From contig CARPYP010000008.1 of the NCBI GenBank assembly GCA_949045875.1, positions 1 to 64,000 of the forward strand: DNA of 64,000 bases. The letters run 5' to 3'. The position numbers were made by a program, and so were the translations under genes. The stretch comes from an uncultured Clostridia bacterium (GTDB lineage Bacteria; Bacillota; Clostridia; TANB77; CAG-508). The notes beneath the pieces were generated by a model. That model was not told the origin of the DNA, ran no database searches, and worked only from the letters and a program-made list of their open reading frames with translations. Every line of letters begins with the position of its first letter. The stretch's first letter is position 1. This document shows, piece after piece, positions 44,546 through 54,048 of the stretch.

Positions 44546-46531
44546 TTATTCTATTGTTAATGTTGTAGTTTGATTTAAATTGATTGTTGTGGTTTTCTTT
44601 ATTACATCATCTACATATACTTTTACTGTTACTGTTCCTTTTCCTGTAACTGTTGCTGTTATGTCTGTTTTGTCTTGTGCAACTTTCTTTGAATAAATAG
44701 TATCTGTTCCTGCTACAATCTTGACCTCTGATACTTTTGCTGTTTTTATTGTTTCTCCTGTGTCTTCTTCTTCAGTTTCTACATATTCTATACTTGTTCC
44801 TAATAATGATTTCAAGTTTAAATTGATTGTTCCTGTTATAAATTCTTCTATTTTATTTATGGTAATTGTTATGTTTGAACCTTTTTCTACTGTATCACCT
44901 GCGTTAAGGCTTTGTTTTAATACTACTCCATTGTCTTTTGTTGTATCTTCTGCATTTAGAGTTGTTGCTAAGGTTAGTCCTGCATCTGTTATTAATTTTC
45001 TTGCATCTGCTTCAGTTTTTCCAAGTACGTTTGGGACTAAACTCTTTTCTACTCCTGTACTTACTTTTATCGTTACTGTTGAGCCAGCTCCAATTTCTGC
45101 ATTTTCTGGTACGTCTTGACTTATTACATATCCTGCTTCTATTTTTTTACTTGGTTCTTCTTCTACAACAACTACTAAGTCTTCTTTTTCAAGTAATTCT
45201 TTTGCTTCTTCTAGTGTTTTTCCTGTAACTTTAGGTACTTTTACTATTTTTAAACCAAGACTTACTATTACATTAATTGTTGATTTTTCTTTTATTTTAT
45301 AGTTTTCTTTATATATTGGATCTTGGGAAATTATTTTTCCCGCTTCTATTACTGCATCATATCTTTCTTCTTTTACTTCTATTTGAAGCTTAGATTCTTC
45401 TATTTTTGTTTTAGCATCTTCTAAAGTTAGACCTACTAAGTCTGGTATTAATACATCTTTTGGTGTTGTCATATCAAATGCAAAACTCGTTATTGCTATA
45501 GTTAGGGCAAATAGTATGACTAAACCTATTATTGTGGAAATTATTTTATGTTTTCCAATGAATTCTGTAAATTTGTTCTTTTTCTCTTTTTCCATATCTT
45601 TCTCCTTCTCTTTTACTTTATCTTCTATTGGTTTTGAGTAAATAGTTGATATGGTTTGTGTTGGATAGTCTCTTATTGTGTTGTCTATATTTACAAAGTC
45701 TGCATCTGGATTTTTTAGTGCTATACTTAAATCTTTTAACATTTCACCAGCGTTTTGATATCTTAGACTTGAATCTTTTTGCATAGATTTCATTATTATT
45801 TTATTTACAGCTTGTGGAATTGTCGGGTTTATTATTATTGGCTCTATTGGTTGTTCTTGAAGATGTTTTAGTGCAACTGATACTGGTGTATCTGCATCAA
45901 ATGGTAGTTTTCCTGTTAACATTTCATACATTACTACACCTAGAGAGTATAAGTCAGATTTTGCATCTGTTATACCTCCTTTTGCATGTTCTGGTGAAAA
46001 ATAATGTACAGAACCCATTGTTGTTCCAAATGCTGTAATTGTAGAATTTGAAACTGCTTTTGCTATTCCAAAGTCTGTTACTTTTGCCATTCCATCTTCT
46101 GTTATTATTATATTATGTGGCTTAATATCTCTATGTATTATATTATTTTTGTGTGCTGTTTCTAAGGCTGATGCAATTTGTATTGCAACATTTACACACC
46201 ATTTCCATGCAAGTGCTCCTTCTGAAACAATAATTTCTTTTAATGTTCTTCCTTTTATTAATTCCATTACTATATAATATAAGTTTCCTTCATGTCCAAC
46301 ATCATATACAGATACTATATTGGGATGTGTTAAACTTGCTACTGCTTGCGCTTCTGTATTAAATCTTTTAATAAATTCTTCGTCTGTAGTAAATTCATCT
46401 CTTAATACTTTTACTGCGACATATCTGTTTAATACATGGCATTTTGCTTTATATACTGTAGCCATGCCTCCATTTCCTATCTGTTCTATTATTTCATATC
46501 TATTCCCTAATAATCTACCTTCTAGCCCCAT
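44546..46531 (-). CDS. prkC: PASTA-domain Ser/Thr protein kinase PrkC
   Basis: A 661-residue eukaryote-like kinase. The catalytic domain (about 11-275) has the glycine loop GNGGMATVYKA, catalytic HRDIKPHNII, DFGIAKA and a PEH activation segment. One membrane helix (about 333-355) is followed by three PASTA repeats (about 360-560; VPKVTGKTLEEAKELLEKEDL and VPNVLGKTEADARKLITDAGL) that sense peptidoglycan fragments, and a further beta domain of about 95 residues. The kinase phosphorylates growth and germination targets; PrpC next door removes the phosphates. AGGAGG is about 8 bases upstream of the ATG. Confidence 0.96.
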   Translation of the reverse strand: MGLEGRLLGNRYEIIEQIGNGGMATVYKAKCHVLNRYVAVKVLRDEFTTDEEFIKRFNTEAQAVASLTHPNIVSVYDVGHEGNLYYIVMELIKGRTLKEIIVSEGALAWKWCVNVAIQIASALETAHKNNIIHRDIKPHNIIITEDGMAKVTDFGIAKAVSNSTITAFGTTMGSVHYFSPEHAKGGITDAKSDLYSLGVVMYEMLTGKLPFDADTPVSVALKHLQEQPIEPIIINPTIPQAVNKIIMKSMQKDSSLRYQNAGEMLKDLSIALKNPDADFVNIDNTIRDYPTQTISTIYSKPIEDKVKEKEKDMEKEKKNKFTEFIGKHKIISTIIGLVILFALTIAITSFAFDMTTPKDVLIPDLVGLTLEDAKTKIEESKLQIEVKEERYDAVIEAGKIISQDPIYKENYKIKEKSTINVIVSLGLKIVKVPKVTGKTLEEAKELLEKEDLVVVVEEEPSKKIEAGYVISQDVPENAEIGAGSTVTIKVSTGVEKSLVPNVLGKTEADARKLITDAGLTLATTLNAEDTTKDNGVVLKQSLNAGDTVEKGSNITITINKIEEFITGTINLNLKSLLGTSIEYVETEEEDTGETIKTAKVSEVKIVAGTDTIYSKKVAQDKTDITATVTGKGTVTVKVYVDDVIKKTTTINLNQTTTLTIE

Positions 46532-46566
46532 CTTAAACCTCCTAAGATTTTTTATCTATAATATAT

Positions 46567-47290
46567 TTACATTTTTACTATAACTGTTGTTATATTATCT
46601 AGTCCTCCAGCCTTATTTGCTTTTTCTATTAAGTCTTTTGCTATATTATCAGATTCCTGTGTTATTATTTCTTGAATTTCTTTTGCTGGTACCATGTTTG
46701 TTAAACCGTCTGTATTCATTTCAATTATATCTCCATCTTGTATACTTCTTTCTATAATATCTGGTTCTACATATGGTGCACATCCTAATGCTTTCATTAA
46801 CATGTTTTTTTTAGGATGATGTTCCGCTTCTTTTGGTGTTATTGTTCCTTCATTTACTAGTTCTTGCACATAACTATGGTCTTCTGTTAATTTTTGCATT
46901 ACTCCTCGCCTAATTCTATATATCCTGCTATCTCCAATATGCCCTATGTATAATTTATCTTTTATTATTAAGCAAATTTCCATTGTTGTTCCCATTCCTA
47001 ATAGTTCTTCATCTTCTTGTGATTTTTCATAAACTACATTATTAGCATATTCCATTGCTTTAGATATCATGTTAAAAATTTTTTCTTTTTCTTCATTAGT
47101 TTGTTCTATATTTTTTTCTATATATTCTTTTACGGTTTCTGTTGCTGTTTTGCTTGCAATTTCTCCACCATTATATCCGTCCCATTCCATCTGCAACTAT
47201 GAATAGTTTTAAATCGTTTTTGCTTGCATAATAATAATCTTCATTTTTTTCTCTTATTCTCCCTACGCTTGTCCCTGCATATATCCTCAT
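46567..47290 (-). CDS. prpC: PP2C phosphatase PrpC with a +1 frameshift at CGG
   Basis: Frame 0 from ATG 47290 gives MRIYAGTSVGRIREKNEDYYY ... LFIVADGMG, the start of a PP2C phosphatase with its metal-binding Asp, then CGG ATA TAA at 47179 onward. Skipping one C (complement of 47179) gives GGYNGGEIASKTATE and the rest of the domain (GDSRIYRI, ITQESDN, GLDNITTVIVKM) to 46567. The composite protein is 240 residues, as expected for PrpC. The CGG is codon 38, two codons before the stop. GGAGG lies 6 bases before ATG 47290, inside the rlmN 3' end. The counterpart kinase is next door. Sequencing error is the main alternative. Confidence 0.9.
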
Positions 47291-48327
47291 ATGTTGCCTC
47301 CTTCTTTCCTTCTCAACTGCCCACAAGCAGCTTCTATATCGTCTCCAAGTTCTCTTCTTATTGTTGCTACTATTCCACGTTCATTTAAGTAATCTCTAAA
47401 TTTTATAACGTTTTCGTTTGTGCTTGTATCAAATTGACCGTTTTCTATTTTATTTATTGGAATTAAATTAACATGACATAATATTCCTTTTAATAGTTTT
47501 ACTAAGGCTTTTGCGTCGTCTAAATTGTCATTGTTATCTTTTGCTAATGCATATTCAAATGATATTCTTTTGTTTGTTTTTTCTATATAATATTTACATG
47601 CTTTCATTAATTCTTCTATATTATATTTATTATTTATTGGCATCATTTTGCTTCTTTTCTCATTTGTTGTTGCATGTAAAGATATTGATAATGTACATTG
47701 TAAGTCCATGTCTGCAATTTCATATATTTTTGGAACTAGTCCACATGTAGAAATACTTATGTGTCTTGCTCCTATGTTTAATCCTTTTGGATTGTTTATT
47801 GTTTTTATTGCTTTTATAACATTTTCAAAATTGTCAAGAGGTTCCCCTATTCCCATAAATACTACATTAGATATTTTAATGCCTGTATCTCTCTCCACTG
47901 CTAATATTTGTTCTGCGATTTCTCCTGATGTAAGGCTTCTTATAAATGCTATTCCTGTTGAAGCACAAAATTTACATCCCATTTTGCAACCTACTTGTGA
48001 TGATACACATATACTATACCCATGTTTATATTGCATAAGTACTGTTTCAATTGCGTTTCCGTCTAGGACATCAAATAAGTATTTTTTTGTTCCATCTGAG
48101 GATTCTTGCTTTTTTATAATTTTATATATGCCTAATGTATAATTCTCTGTTAGTTTTTCTCTTAATTCTAATGAAAGGTTTGTCATTTCATTAAAGTTTG
48201 TTACATTTTCTACATATATCCACTTAAATATTTGCTCTGCTCTATAGCTTTTTTCTCCTATTGAAATCATTTCTTCTTTTAATTTGTCTAAATTGTAATC
48301 TTTTATATTTTTCATATAATCCTTCAT
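47287..48327 (-). CDS. rlmN: 23S rRNA/tRNA methyltransferase RlmN
   Basis: A 346-residue radical SAM enzyme that makes 2-methyladenosine at 23S A2503 and tRNA A37. The cluster motif is CKMGCKFCASTG near residue 112; further family elements are NVVFMGIGEPLDN, KMMPIN and CGQLRRK at the end with the second catalytic cysteine. Length is typical. Its stop codon overlaps the prpC start by 1-3 bases, so the two are co-translated. Confidence 0.95.
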   Translation of the reverse strand: MKDYMKNIKDYNLDKLKEEMISIGEKSYRAEQIFKWIYVENVTNFNEMTNLSLELREKLTENYTLGIYKIIKKQESSDGTKKYLFDVLDGNAIETVLMQYKHGYSICVSSQVGCKMGCKFCASTGIAFIRSLTSGEIAEQILAVERDTGIKISNVVFMGIGEPLDNFENVIKAIKTINNPKGLNIGARHISISTCGLVPKIYEIADMDLQCTLSISLHATTNEKRSKMMPINNKYNIEELMKACKYYIEKTNKRISFEYALAKDNNDNLDDAKALVKLLKGILCHVNLIPINKIENGQFDTSTNENVIKFRDYLNERGIVATIRRELGDDIEAACGQLRRKEGGNI

Positions 48328-48394
48328 TCTATATTTTTATATCAACGTTATACCATAAAAGAAAATTTTTTTCAATACATTTACAATATATTTA

Positions 48395-49525
48395 TTACTT
48401 AAATATATCTACAATATTATTCACCAAATAATCTATATCTTCTTTTGTGTTTTCTTTTCCTAGTGTTATTCTTAAGGCTCCTTCTGCTTCTTCATTATTT
48501 AACCCTATTGCCATTAGCACATGTGATGGGCTTGAGGCCCCTGTGTTACAGGCAGAACCTGCTGATGTACAAATTCCCTTTTCGTCTAATTTTAATAATA
48601 AGTCTGAACTGTCTTCTCCTAAAAATGATATATTTATATTTCCTGGTAGTCTATCTTTTCTCGCTCCATTTATTTTTATTTTTCCTATTTTGCTTTGCAA
48701 TTTTTCTATACAATATTCTCTCAGTTCTATTAATTTTTTATTGTATTCTTCTATATTTTCATATGCTAGTTCTATTGCTTTTCCCATTCCCACTATTCCT
48801 GCTACATTTTCAGTTCCTGCTCTTTTTCCATTTTCTTGATGTCCTCCATCTTGTATTTCTTTAAAGTTTACTCCTTCTCTTACATATAATGCTCCTACTC
48901 CTTTTGGTCCATAAAATTTGTGTGCAGACATTGATAATAAGTCTATGTTCGTTTCTTTTACATCTATTTTTATGTTTCCTATCGCTTGCACTGCATCTGT
49001 ATGAAATAGTATTTTGTGTTTTCTTGCAATCTTTCCTATTTCTCTTATTGGCTGAATTGTTCCGATTTCATTGTTTGCTGTCATTATTGATATTAAAATT
49101 GTACTTTGTTTTATTGAATTTTCTAGTTCTTGTAAATTTATTTTTCCTTCTTTATCTACATTTAAATATGTTACTTCTACTCCTTCTTGTTCTAATGTTT
49201 TACAGGTATTTAAAATAGCATGATGTTCTATTTTAGTTGTAATTATATGTTTTTTGTCTTTTTCATTTGCATATGCTATCCCTTTTAAGGCTAAATTATC
49301 ACTTTCGCTTCCACATCCTGTAAAATATATTTCCTTTGTTTTTGCATTAATTGCTTTTGCTACCTTTTGTCTGGCTAAGTGTATTGCCATTTTGTTTTGT
49401 CTACCTATTGTATATGCTGATGATGGATTTCCATAGCTATATGAAAAATATGGTATCATTTCTCTTAAAACTTCTTCATCAACAGCTGTTGTTGCTGCAT
49501 GGTCAAAATAATATATTCTATTCAT
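48395..49525 (-). CDS. Cysteine desulfurase (NifS/IscS family)
   Basis: A 376-residue PLP enzyme that takes sulfur from cysteine for Fe-S clusters or tRNA thiolation. DHAATT at the start, the PLP lysine in SAHKFYGPKG near 200, and the active cysteine in GSACNTGASSPSHVL near residue 325 identify it. The short loop and SACNTG type place it in the IscS-like class II set. It may supply sulfur to MiaB two genes upstream (50968). GGAGAATATA precedes the ATG. Confidence 0.94.
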   Translation of the reverse strand: MNRIYYFDHAATTAVDEEVLREMIPYFSYSYGNPSSAYTIGRQNKMAIHLARQKVAKAINAKTKEIYFTGCGSESDNLALKGIAYANEKDKKHIITTKIEHHAILNTCKTLEQEGVEVTYLNVDKEGKINLQELENSIKQSTILISIMTANNEIGTIQPIREIGKIARKHKILFHTDAVQAIGNIKIDVKETNIDLLSMSAHKFYGPKGVGALYVREGVNFKEIQDGGHQENGKRAGTENVAGIVGMGKAIELAYENIEEYNKKLIELREYCIEKLQSKIGKIKINGARKDRLPGNINISFLGEDSSDLLLKLDEKGICTSAGSACNTGASSPSHVLMAIGLNNEEAEGALRITLGKENTKEDIDYLVNNIVDIFK

Positions 49526-49603
49526 AAATTATATTCTCCTTATTTATATATTATATTGTTTGATATTGAATTTAAGAACAATTTAATTATATTATCCAAA
49601 AAA

Positions 49604-49631
49604 CGGACGCCCGAAGGGCGCCCCTATATTT
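49604..49631. repeat. Dispersed palindromic repeat, CGCCCCTATATTT type
   Basis: GGACGCCCG-A-AGGGCGCCCCTATATTT, two bases different from the copy at 49. It sits between glmU and the cysteine desulfurase gene. Confidence 0.85.
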
Positions 49632-49644
49632 AATATAATTAATT

Positions 49645-50904
49645 TTATTTATTCCATCCTTCTTTGTTTGTTTGTCTCTCTCTCGCTATTGCTAATGTAT
49701 CATCTGGTACATCTTCTGTTATTGTAGATCCTGCTGCTACTAAGACGTCATTTCCTACTTTTACTGGCGCAACAAAGTTTACATTTGAGCCTATAAAGGC
49801 ATTATCTCCTATTACTGTTTTATTTTTGTTTTTGTGTATATCATAGTTACATGTAATTGTTCCACATCCAATATTAGTGTCTTTTCCAATTTCACAGTCC
49901 CCCATATAACTTAAGTGTGGTACTTTTGTTCCTTCTCCTATTATTGTCTTTTTTATTTCTACAAAACTTCCTACTTTTACATTATCTGCAATTTTACATT
50001 TTTCTCTTATATATGCATTTGGTCCGATTTCACAGTTTTTACCTATTTTTACTCCTGATTTTATTGTAGTGTTAGGGTGTATTACTGTATCAATTCCTAT
50101 TTCTACATCATCATAGATATATGTAGAGTTCATGTCTTCAATGGTAACACCTTTTTCCATTAATTCTGTATTTATTCTAAGTTTTAAAATTTGTGTTACT
50201 AATTCTAATTGTACTCTATCATTTACACCTAGTATTTCTGTATTATCTTCTATAATAACTGCACCTGTTTTTAAACCTTTTTCATTCATTATCTTTATAA
50301 CATCTGTTAAATAATATTCTCCTTGTGCATTATTATTGTCTATTTTATTTAGGGCTAAAGACAATTCTTCAATGTCAAAACAATACACTCCTGCACCTAT
50401 TTCATTTATTAATTTTTCTTCTTCATTTGCATCTTTTTCTTCAACTATAGATTTTACATTTCCTCCAATATCTCTAATTATTCTTCCATAACCTGTTGGA
50501 TTTTCATAAATTGCAGTTAAAACTGTTGCATATTCTTTATCTTTTATACTTTTCTTAATTAAATTTTTTAAGGTTGATGGTCTTATAATAGGAACATCTC
50601 CTGATAAAACTACCACTTTTCCTTTTTTGCCTTTTAATAGTGGAAGTGCTTGTTTTACTGTATCTCCTGTACCTAAAAGTTCTTCTTGGTACGCATATTT
50701 AACAGAATCCTCTAATACTTTTTTTACTTGCTCTCTTTTATGTCCTACTACAGTTATAATATCATTTATTCCTGCTTCTTTTGCTATGTCTACAACTCTT
50801 TTTACCATTTCTTTTCCATATATTTTATGTACACATTTTGCTTTTTCTGTTTTCATTCTAGTTCCTTTTCCTGCTGCCATGATTATTCCTATTATTTCTT
50901 CCAT
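49645..50904 (-). CDS. glmU: Bifunctional GlmU (UDP-GlcNAc synthesis)
   Basis: GlmU acetylates glucosamine-1-phosphate and then couples it to UTP to make UDP-GlcNAc for wall synthesis. The N-terminal pyrophosphorylase has IIMAAGKGTRMKTEKAKCVHKI and LSGDVPII; the C-terminal left-handed helix repeats carry the acetyltransferase part (GPNAYIREKCKI, HLSYMGDCEIGKDTNIGCGTI, NVNFVAPV). The protein of about 419 residues ends soon after the coil, somewhat shorter than the 455 residues usual. Start at 50904 is preferred since the ATG at 50916 directly abuts AGGAGG. Confidence 0.94.
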   Translation of the reverse strand: MEEIIGIIMAAGKGTRMKTEKAKCVHKIYGKEMVKRVVDIAKEAGINDIITVVGHKREQVKKVLEDSVKYAYQEELLGTGDTVKQALPLLKGKKGKVVVLSGDVPIIRPSTLKNLIKKSIKDKEYATVLTAIYENPTGYGRIIRDIGGNVKSIVEEKDANEEEKLINEIGAGVYCFDIEELSLALNKIDNNNAQGEYYLTDVIKIMNEKGLKTGAVIIEDNTEILGVNDRVQLELVTQILKLRINTELMEKGVTIEDMNSTYIYDDVEIGIDTVIHPNTTIKSGVKIGKNCEIGPNAYIREKCKIADNVKVGSFVEIKKTIIGEGTKVPHLSYMGDCEIGKDTNIGCGTITCNYDIHKNKNKTVIGDNAFIGSNVNFVAPVKVGNDVLVAAGSTITEDVPDDTLAIARERQTNKEGWNK

Positions 50905-50967
50905 AATTATAATCATTCCTCCTTATTTACGATTTATAATATTACATATATTATAAATTATCTTAAA

Positions 50968-52383
50968 TTATTCAATTTTTAATGAATTGCGTGCGTTTAT
51001 CTCCCCTTGTAAATACCATATGGCATTTCTTACAATTTCAATTTCTATTACTTTTCCTATTAAATCTTTGTTTCCTTCAAATATTACTACTTTATTTGTT
51101 TCTGTTCTTCCTGTTAGCATTTCATCATTGTTTTTACTTTTTCCTTCTACTAGAATTTTTTGTTTTGTTCCAACATATTTTTCACTATTATTTTCTGTTT
51201 GTTCTTCTACTAATGATTTTAATCTATTAAATCTTTTATGTTTTGTTTCTTCGGGTATTTGATTTTCCATCTTATCTCCTGGTGTTCCAACTCTTCTTGA
51301 ATATATAAACATATATACTTGTTCATAGTTTATTTTTCTTACAACATCTAATGTGTCTTCAAAATCTTCTTCTGTTTCTCCTGGGAATCCCACTATTATG
51401 TCTGTTGAAAATACTATTTCTGGGATTTCCTTTTTTATTTTTTGTGCTAATTCCAAATATTGCTCTTTTGTATATTTTCTATTCATTTCTTTTAAAACTT
51501 TCGTACTTCCTGATTGCAACGGGAGATGTATAATCTTACAAATTTTGCTACATTCTTTTATTGCTTTTATCACATCTTCTGTAAAATCCTTTGGATGTGG
51601 AGATACAAATCTTATTCTTTCTATTCCTTCTATTTTATTTACATCTTTTAATAAGTTTGCAAAATTATAGTTTTCTCCACCATTATATGAGTTTACGTTT
51701 TGTCCTAATAATGTAATTTCTTTATATCCTTTATTGGCAAGGCATTTAACCTCTTCTATAATATTTTCTGGCTTTCTACTTCTTTCTCTTCCTCTAACAT
51801 ATGGTACTATACAATAACTGCAAAAATTATTGCACCCATACATTATTGTAACAGATGCTTTTAAGTTATCATTTCTTTTTACAGGAATGTTCTCATATAC
51901 TTTTCCATCTATGTCTATAACATCCTCTATCCTTTTTTTCTCTTTTATTGCATTGTATAAGTCTTCTGGAAATTTATGTAATGTGTGTGTTCCAAATATA
52001 ATATCTGTATAAGGATAGCTTTTTCTTATTTTTTCTTGAATATGCTTTTCTTGCATCATACAACCGCCAATTGCGATTATTGTTCCTTTTTCTTCTTTTG
52101 CTTTTTTTAGTTCTCCTAGCTTTCCAAATAATCTATCTTCTGCATTTTCTCTAACACAGCATGTATTCATAACGGCTAAGTCTGCTTGTTTTGATTCTTC
52201 TATTTTTGTGTATCCCATTTTTTCTATCATTCCACATAGTTTCTCAGAATCGTTTTCGTTTAGTTGACATCCCATTGTAAGGATATTATATGTTAATTTT
52301 TTGCCTTCATTTAATTTTTTTACTTTATCTATGAATTCTTTTTGGTATTCTATTTCTTCATTTATTTTCACTTTGAATTTCAT
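50968..52383 (-). CDS. miaB: tRNA-2-methylthio-N6-threonyl/isopentenyl-adenosine methylthiotransferase MiaB
   Basis: Adds a methylthio group to i6A37 of tRNA. The protein has the N-terminal UPF0004 domain with its cluster cysteines (NILTMGCQLNENDSEKLCG, VMNTCCVREN), the radical SAM motif CNNFCSYCIVPYVRGRERSR near residue 190, and a C-terminal TRAM domain. Order and length (about 471) match MiaB. The start is uncertain: ATG 52383 follows AGGAGGA with very little spacing, and the frame is open up to 52416. Confidence 0.94.
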   Translation of the reverse strand: MKFKVKINEEIEYQKEFIDKVKKLNEGKKLTYNILTMGCQLNENDSEKLCGMIEKMGYTKIEESKQADLAVMNTCCVRENAEDRLFGKLGELKKAKEEKGTIIAIGGCMMQEKHIQEKIRKSYPYTDIIFGTHTLHKFPEDLYNAIKEKKRIEDVIDIDGKVYENIPVKRNDNLKASVTIMYGCNNFCSYCIVPYVRGRERSRKPENIIEEVKCLANKGYKEITLLGQNVNSYNGGENYNFANLLKDVNKIEGIERIRFVSPHPKDFTEDVIKAIKECSKICKIIHLPLQSGSTKVLKEMNRKYTKEQYLELAQKIKKEIPEIVFSTDIIVGFPGETEEDFEDTLDVVRKINYEQVYMFIYSRRVGTPGDKMENQIPEETKHKRFNRLKSLVEEQTENNSEKYVGTKQKILVEGKSKNNDEMLTGRTETNKVVIFEGNKDLIGKVIEIEIVRNAIWYLQGEINARNSLKIE

Positions 52384-52431
52384 TCCTCCTAATATACATG
52401 TTTTGTATTGTATCATAATTATTTTATTTTT

Positions 52432-53631
52432 TCAACTTAATAACCAATCTATCGCATTTATCTTTTTAATTCCATCATAGTCTGCTTCTAAATCATCGTC
52501 TAATGTTATTATATATTTAGGATAATTATCGTTTATTTTTTTTAGTGGCGTTAACTCTCTTTCTAATGTTTTTTCATCTCTTACTGAAAATGCTACTTGG
52601 TAATATTCTATTCCTTCAAAGTTTTGTGCTACAAAGTCTATTTCTAATTCGTCTAATTTACCTATATATACTTTATATCCTCTTCTTAGTAATTCAAGAT
52701 ATATTACATTTTCTAAGATGTGTCCCATGTCTTGACCTGCTTTTTTTCCTAATAAATAATATCTTAGTCCAATATCCACTATATAGTATTTTTCCTGTGT
52801 TTTTAAATAATCTTTTCCTTTTATATCATATCGATTTGCTTTATATAAAATATAACTATCTACTAATGCTTCTACATAGTTTGCAACTGTATTGTATGAT
52901 GTTTGTCTTGCCATTGATGTTAAGGTATCACTTATTTTTTTTATACTACAATTACTTCCTATATTATTAAATAAATATTTTATTATACTCTCTAATACAT
53001 TTTTATCTGAAATACCTTTCCTTGATATTACATCTTTATAGACCACTGTATTAAAAATACCTTCTAAGTATATATTTATATTTTCTGGATTTACTGTATA
53101 TAGTTCTATTGATTGAGGAAATGAGCTGTATCTTAGATAGTCTCTGAATTTTCTTGATAAATCTGTTCTATCCTCAAAAGCTGATATATATTCTTTAAAT
53201 GATAATGGTAACATTTGAATTTCTATATATCTTCCAGAAAGTAATGTTGCAAGCTCAGATGATAACATATATGCATTAGAGCCCGTTATATATATGTCTA
53301 CATTTTTATTAATAAATAACCCATCTACAGTTTTTTCGAATTCTTTAACATTTTGTATTTCATCTAGGAATATATATGTCATTTTCTCTTTTATTAGTTT
53401 TCCTTTTATATATTGATATAACTTTTTTCTATCAGTTAATTCTTCAAAATTTGGGTCTTCAAAATTTATTGAAATTATTTGATTTTCTTCTACTCCATTT
53501 TCTTTTAAGTATTTTTGAAATAGTTCCATTAAAGTTGATTTTCCACATCTTCTTATTCCTGTTATTACTTTTATTATTTGCTTATCTTTAAAGTTTTTTA
53601 ATATTTTTAAATAATTATCTCTTTCTATCAT
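52432..53631 (-). CDS. AAA-type ATPase with DUF4143 domain
   Basis: A 399-residue P-loop ATPase: Walker A GIRRCGKSTLMELF near residue 25, Walker B-like MTYIFLDEIQNV near 90, and a sensor ITGSNAY. The C-terminal part (about 190-395) has the DUF4143 pattern (KANRYDIKGKDYLKTQEKYYIVDIGLRYYLLGKK and VIYLELLRRGYKVYIGKLDELEIDFVAQ), a PD-(D/E)XK-nuclease-like fold. Such proteins are common and variable in bacteria with no assigned substrate; some act in defence or DNA handling. It stands alone upstream of miaB. Confidence 0.88.
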   Translation of the reverse strand: MIERDNYLKILKNFKDKQIIKVITGIRRCGKSTLMELFQKYLKENGVEENQIISINFEDPNFEELTDRKKLYQYIKGKLIKEKMTYIFLDEIQNVKEFEKTVDGLFINKNVDIYITGSNAYMLSSELATLLSGRYIEIQMLPLSFKEYISAFEDRTDLSRKFRDYLRYSSFPQSIELYTVNPENINIYLEGIFNTVVYKDVISRKGISDKNVLESIIKYLFNNIGSNCSIKKISDTLTSMARQTSYNTVANYVEALVDSYILYKANRYDIKGKDYLKTQEKYYIVDIGLRYYLLGKKAGQDMGHILENVIYLELLRRGYKVYIGKLDELEIDFVAQNFEGIEYYQVAFSVRDEKTLERELTPLKKINDNYPKYIITLDDDLEADYDGIKKINAIDWLLS

Positions 53632-53699
53632 AGATTTTTCCTCCTACAATATTTTTATTATACTTCTTTTATATATTATAGTCAAGTTTTTTCAAAATA

Positions 53700-53730
53700 T
53701 TGAAAAAACTTTGCACTTTTGCAAAGTTTT
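53700..53730. other. AT-rich hairpin in the mutS downstream gap
   Basis: AAAACTTTGCA/TGCAAAGTTTT folds into an 11-bp hairpin followed by T's. The 417-base gap 53632-54048 also holds AAAGCCAG...CTGGCTTT (near 53810-53850) and the inverted-repeat element next listed; no convincing gene. Confidence 0.5.
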
Positions 53731-53939
53731 TACTATTTTATGTTTTGTTACGTTTTATATAATTGTTATGCATTTTCTAACTTTTGCAATTTTTATATAA
53801 AACGGAGAAAAGCCAGCGAGGAAATGCTTTCCTCCTTCTGGCTTTTGAGAAATTTTACTATAACGGACATGCAATACTCTCCCCTACATCCATGTTTATC
53901 AAATTTTGTATCCCTATATCGTAATTTATGGTTCGCTCA

Positions 53940-54042
53940 AAATTGTTATTTGGCAAGGCGTTCAAGAAAGAAATACCGGAAACGTACTCATGTACGTTGA
54001 GGATTTTCTTTCGTAGAACAACACAGCCAAAGGGCAATTTTG
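53940..54042. repeat. Long imperfect inverted-repeat element, copy B
   Basis: AAAATTG...CAATTTT ends enclose TTCAAGAAAGAAAT / TTTTCTTTCG and the core CGTACTCATGTACGTTGA, which matches the core of the element at 26768-26872 (CGTACTAGTGTACGTTGA). Confidence 0.6.
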
Positions 54043-54048
54043 TGTGAA

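Noticed and set aside
53719..54000. Plus-strand open frame of 93 codons between the DUF4143 ATPase and mutS
   Set aside because: It runs through hairpins and an inverted-repeat element, has no ribosome binding site and no protein-like composition.
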